A stretch of DNA of 64,000 nt. Origin: Catenibacterium mitsuokai (GTDB lineage Bacteria; Bacillota_I; Bacilli_A; Erysipelotrichales; Coprobacillaceae). Shown one piece after another: positions 61,617-64,000 of the stretch (position 1 is its first letter; each line of letters begins with the position of its first letter). The translations under genes and the position numbers were made by a program. The stretch lies in contig NZ_CP102271.1 of NCBI RefSeq assembly GCF_025148785.1, forward strand, positions 2,544,001-2,608,000. The letters run 5' to 3'. Below the pieces are notes generated by a model. The model saw only the letters and a program-made list of their open reading frames with translations, was not told the origin of the DNA and made no database searches.

Positions 61617-62053
61617 AAATGTACTCTCCTTCGCGTATCAAAAAATTTTAACATCTACATTATTAATCATCAATTTAGGTAAAATAATTCACATAATTTC
61701 CTAAAATTTATGAAAAATGAAAGGGCCTTGCATAAAATATTTTCTTTTGTCTGTTTGATCTCTATTGATTCAATTCCTCTATTTAGTTCTCATATTATTA
61801 TGGTTTTAACTACTCTTTTTTGAATCCTTAGACATCTATATTACTGATAAATATATTATACCATCACCCTGAATAATCAGTAACCCCCTTATGAAAGTAT
61901 TTTCATTTCTCTAAAGTGAAAAGTTAAATTCCACTTTAGCGTATTTTCATTTCTTACATATACATATACTTATGTTTGTTTAGAATTTCTTATTCATTTG
62001 TATTTTTTCTTTGCCTGATGTATATTGATACCCTAAGAAAGGAGAGAAAAATA
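61617..62053. other. 437-bp intergenic region between the GH25 and VanZ-like genes
   Basis: AT-rich, no gene. It contains the divergent promoters and a compact operator-like array at 61897-61954 (listed separately). A TATTATA-type element lies near 61853-61860. Confidence 0.5.
61897..61954. repeat. Direct repeats enclosing an inverted repeat, upstream of vanZ
   Basis: GTATTTTCATTTCT occurs at 61897-61910 and 61941-61954, 44 bp apart. Between them CTAAAGTG (61911-61918) and CACTTTAG (61932-61939) form perfect inverted arms. The array covers two direct and two inverted sites in 58 bp. Confidence 0.6.
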
Positions 62054-62539
62054 ATGAAGAAAAAAGTATTACGTATTCTACTCACTCTACTCATCATTGC
62101 CTGGATGGGACTTATATTCTTTTTCTCTAGCCAAACAGGTCCAGCAAGTGCATCTTCTTCTCATTCTGTCTTATATCTATTAGGACATATTTCAAAGAGT
62201 CTTACAGGGCATGATTTAGTGGCCGCATTATCACCTGCAGCTTTTGGTTTCCTAGAATTCATTATTCGTAAATGTGCGCATATGTTTGCATATTTTATCT
62301 TAAGTATTCTCACAATGTCACTTTTGTTTACATATAAAAAATATCCTATACGTTTCAAAGCATGTATCTCTTTACTAATCAGCTTTCTTTATGCCTGTTC
62401 AGATGAACTTCATCAGTTCTTTGTAGGAGGGCGCAGTGCAAGTTTTAAAGATGTTCTCATAGATTCCACAGGTGCATGTATTGGAATACTTCTTACAATT
62501 ATCATTTATATCATAATCAAAAAGGCACAGCATCATTAG
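62054..62539 (+). CDS. VanZ-family membrane protein
   Basis: 161 residues, four membrane helices. Motifs: AWMGLIFFFSSQ near the N-terminus, RKCAHMFAYFILS, and SDELHQFFVGGRSASFKDVLIDSTGA, the family signature. VanZ proteins alter surface permeability to lipoglycopeptides in some hosts; most chromosomal copies have no known resistance role. Start at 62054 behind GGAGAG; the frame is open earlier without a ribosome site. There is no vanHA nearby. Confidence 0.9.
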   Translation: MKKKVLRILLTLLIIAWMGLIFFFSSQTGPASASSSHSVLYLLGHISKSLTGHDLVAALSPAAFGFLEFIIRKCAHMFAYFILSILTMSLLFTYKKYPIRFKACISLLISFLYACSDELHQFFVGGRSASFKDVLIDSTGACIGILLTIIIYIIIKKAQHH

Positions 62540-62549
62540 CTGTGTCTTT
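62521..62549. terminator. Bidirectional terminator between the VanZ- and VanX-like genes
   Basis: AAAGGCACAGC (62521-62531) with GCTGTGTCTTT (62539-62549, one G-T pair), overlapping both stop codons. Confidence 0.75.
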
Positions 62550-63087
62550 CCTTTGGATTGAATTCTATATACTCATAGGACTCTTCATCTGTATAATGCC
62601 ACCATTCACCCTCATAGCCAATAAAGCCATACTTCTCCATCGTTTCTTCTAATAATAGAACATGTTTAAGAGGACTTCCTGTTAACCATAAATAATCTCT
62701 ACTTGCTTTACTAGTAAAGTCATCAAACTCTGTAGGCATATCTATTTCACTTCCATCGCTCTTTACTAAAGTGACATCTACGACATTTCCAAAGTTATGT
62801 GTTTTAGGACCATTTGTGGGATCAGCAACAAACTCATCATCATGAATTAGTTCCCAGAAATACTGTTGTGCAGTAAATGGTCTATAAGCATCCCAGATTT
62901 TAAGGCTATAACCTAATCCTTTTAATTCTTCCTGAACCTTCTTAAGTTTAAGTGTTGTACCTCTTCTTAAATACGCTTCATCAAAATCATATACTTTAGT
63001 ATGAGTAAAGTTACGTTTTGTCGCATAACGTAGTTCCACATATATATCAGGAATATAATCTTTAACTCTTACATAATCATCGTTCAT
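62536..63087 (-). CDS. D-alanyl-D-alanine dipeptidase (VanX-like)
   Basis: 183 residues, zinc peptidase of the VanX/DdpX family: DAYRPFTAQQYFWEL, HNFGNVVDVTL (zinc ligands His and Asp six residues apart) and EGEWWHY (Glu base and third zinc His). It splits D-Ala-D-Ala and may recycle wall precursors. It begins 14 bases past the ATP synthase terminator and could be reached by readthrough. Confidence 0.9.
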   Translation of the reverse strand: MNDDYVRVKDYIPDIYVELRYATKRNFTHTKVYDFDEAYLRRGTTLKLKKVQEELKGLGYSLKIWDAYRPFTAQQYFWELIHDDEFVADPTNGPKTHNFGNVVDVTLVKSDGSEIDMPTEFDDFTSKASRDYLWLTGSPLKHVLLLEETMEKYGFIGYEGEWWHYTDEESYEYIEFNPKERHS

Positions 63088-63100
63088 ACTATCTCCAAAA

Positions 63101-63126
63101 GAAAATCCAGGGAATTAACCCTGGAT
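63101..63126 (-). terminator. Terminator of the ATP synthase operon
   Basis: ATCCAGGG (63105-63112) with CCCTGGAT (63119-63126), T-rich on the minus strand, just after the atpC stop. Confidence 0.82.
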
Positions 63127-63127
63127 C

Positions 63128-64000
<873 letters not shown>

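Noticed and set aside
62054-63087. VanZ and VanX homologues as a glycopeptide resistance cluster
   Set aside because: The ligase and dehydrogenase genes (vanA/vanB-type and vanH) and the VanRS pair are absent, and the two genes are convergent, not one operon.

Overview
The window reads as chromosomal DNA of an AT-rich, anaerobic, low-GC Gram-positive gut bacterium, most likely in the Erysipelotrichia (Catenibacterium/Coprobacillus-like). This is inferred from gene content: an oxygen-sensitive class III ribonucleotide reductase with its activase, a giant 2-hydroxyacyl-CoA-dehydratase-type activase, NrdI and DUF3793 genes behind a DtxR-type box, cre boxes, a T-box, strong AGGAGG-type ribosome sites, and surface proteins with long runs of aromatic 'WYYVxNGxxDWxYxGL' repeats. 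No rRNA, tRNA, CRISPR array or intact insertion sequence was found.

Layout. 1-1.1 kb: end of a galactose operon (galM and the start of a probable galactokinase). 1.2-2.1 kb: accessory stretch with a small membrane protein behind a two-copy direct repeat, and a holin-like micro-ORF. 2.2-6.9 kb: housekeeping genes rsmA-ispE-glmU-prs, with the NAD regulator niaR divergent. 6.9-8.8 kb and 19.0-21.1 kb: two copies of the same four-gene module. Each has a PadR repressor plus a membrane-anchored partner, divergent from a secreted protein plus a two-helix membrane peptide, with the same TAYATAG-N5-CTATRTA operator between them and a cre box just downstream of the secreted gene's promoter. 8.8-18.9 kb: rnmV, the giant activase, a ferredoxin/flavodoxin protein, a Fic enzyme with an 11-bp repeat array at its promoter, a lipoprotein, a lone integrase-N-like protein, YggS, and the nrdI-DUF3793 pair. 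21.1-24.6 kb: class III RNR (nrdD with a fused thioredoxin-like tail) and an activase fused to a MarR repressor. 24.8-35.5 kb: two tandem XRE-type regulators, metG with a T-box, an AAA/DUF4143 ATPase bracketed by palindromes, an aldehyde dehydrogenase, two micro-ORFs behind matching palindromes, an Mrp ATPase, a Dabb protein and a nucleotidyltransferase.

35.5-61.6 kb: cell-surface island, all on the minus strand. It opens (in transcription order) with a GH25 lysozyme and an L,D-transpeptidase carrying the aromatic repeats. GtrA, an acyltransferase and a polyprenyl glycosylphosphotransferase follow. Then come DUF4422, an orphan peptide-binding lipoprotein, a Wzy polymerase, two nearly identical UDP-galactopyranose mutases, three GT4/GT2 transferases, a galactofuranosyltransferase-like protein, a Wzx flippase, a fused GpsA-TagD enzyme that would turn DHAP into CDP-glycerol, and an LCP ligase. 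A GH53 galactanase with the same aromatic repeats ends the island. Together they would build a galactofuranose-rich, probably glycerol-phosphate-bearing wall polysaccharide and attach it to peptidoglycan. 62-64 kb: VanZ-like and VanX-like proteins tail to tail, then the end of the ATP synthase operon (atpD-atpC).

The best candidates for undescribed biology are the duplicated PadR/cre module, the GpsA-TagD and MarR-NrdG fusions, the twin micro-ORFs, the ATPase with bracketing palindromes, and the iteron-like Fic promoter. All functional statements rest on motif recognition by eye; no database search was run.
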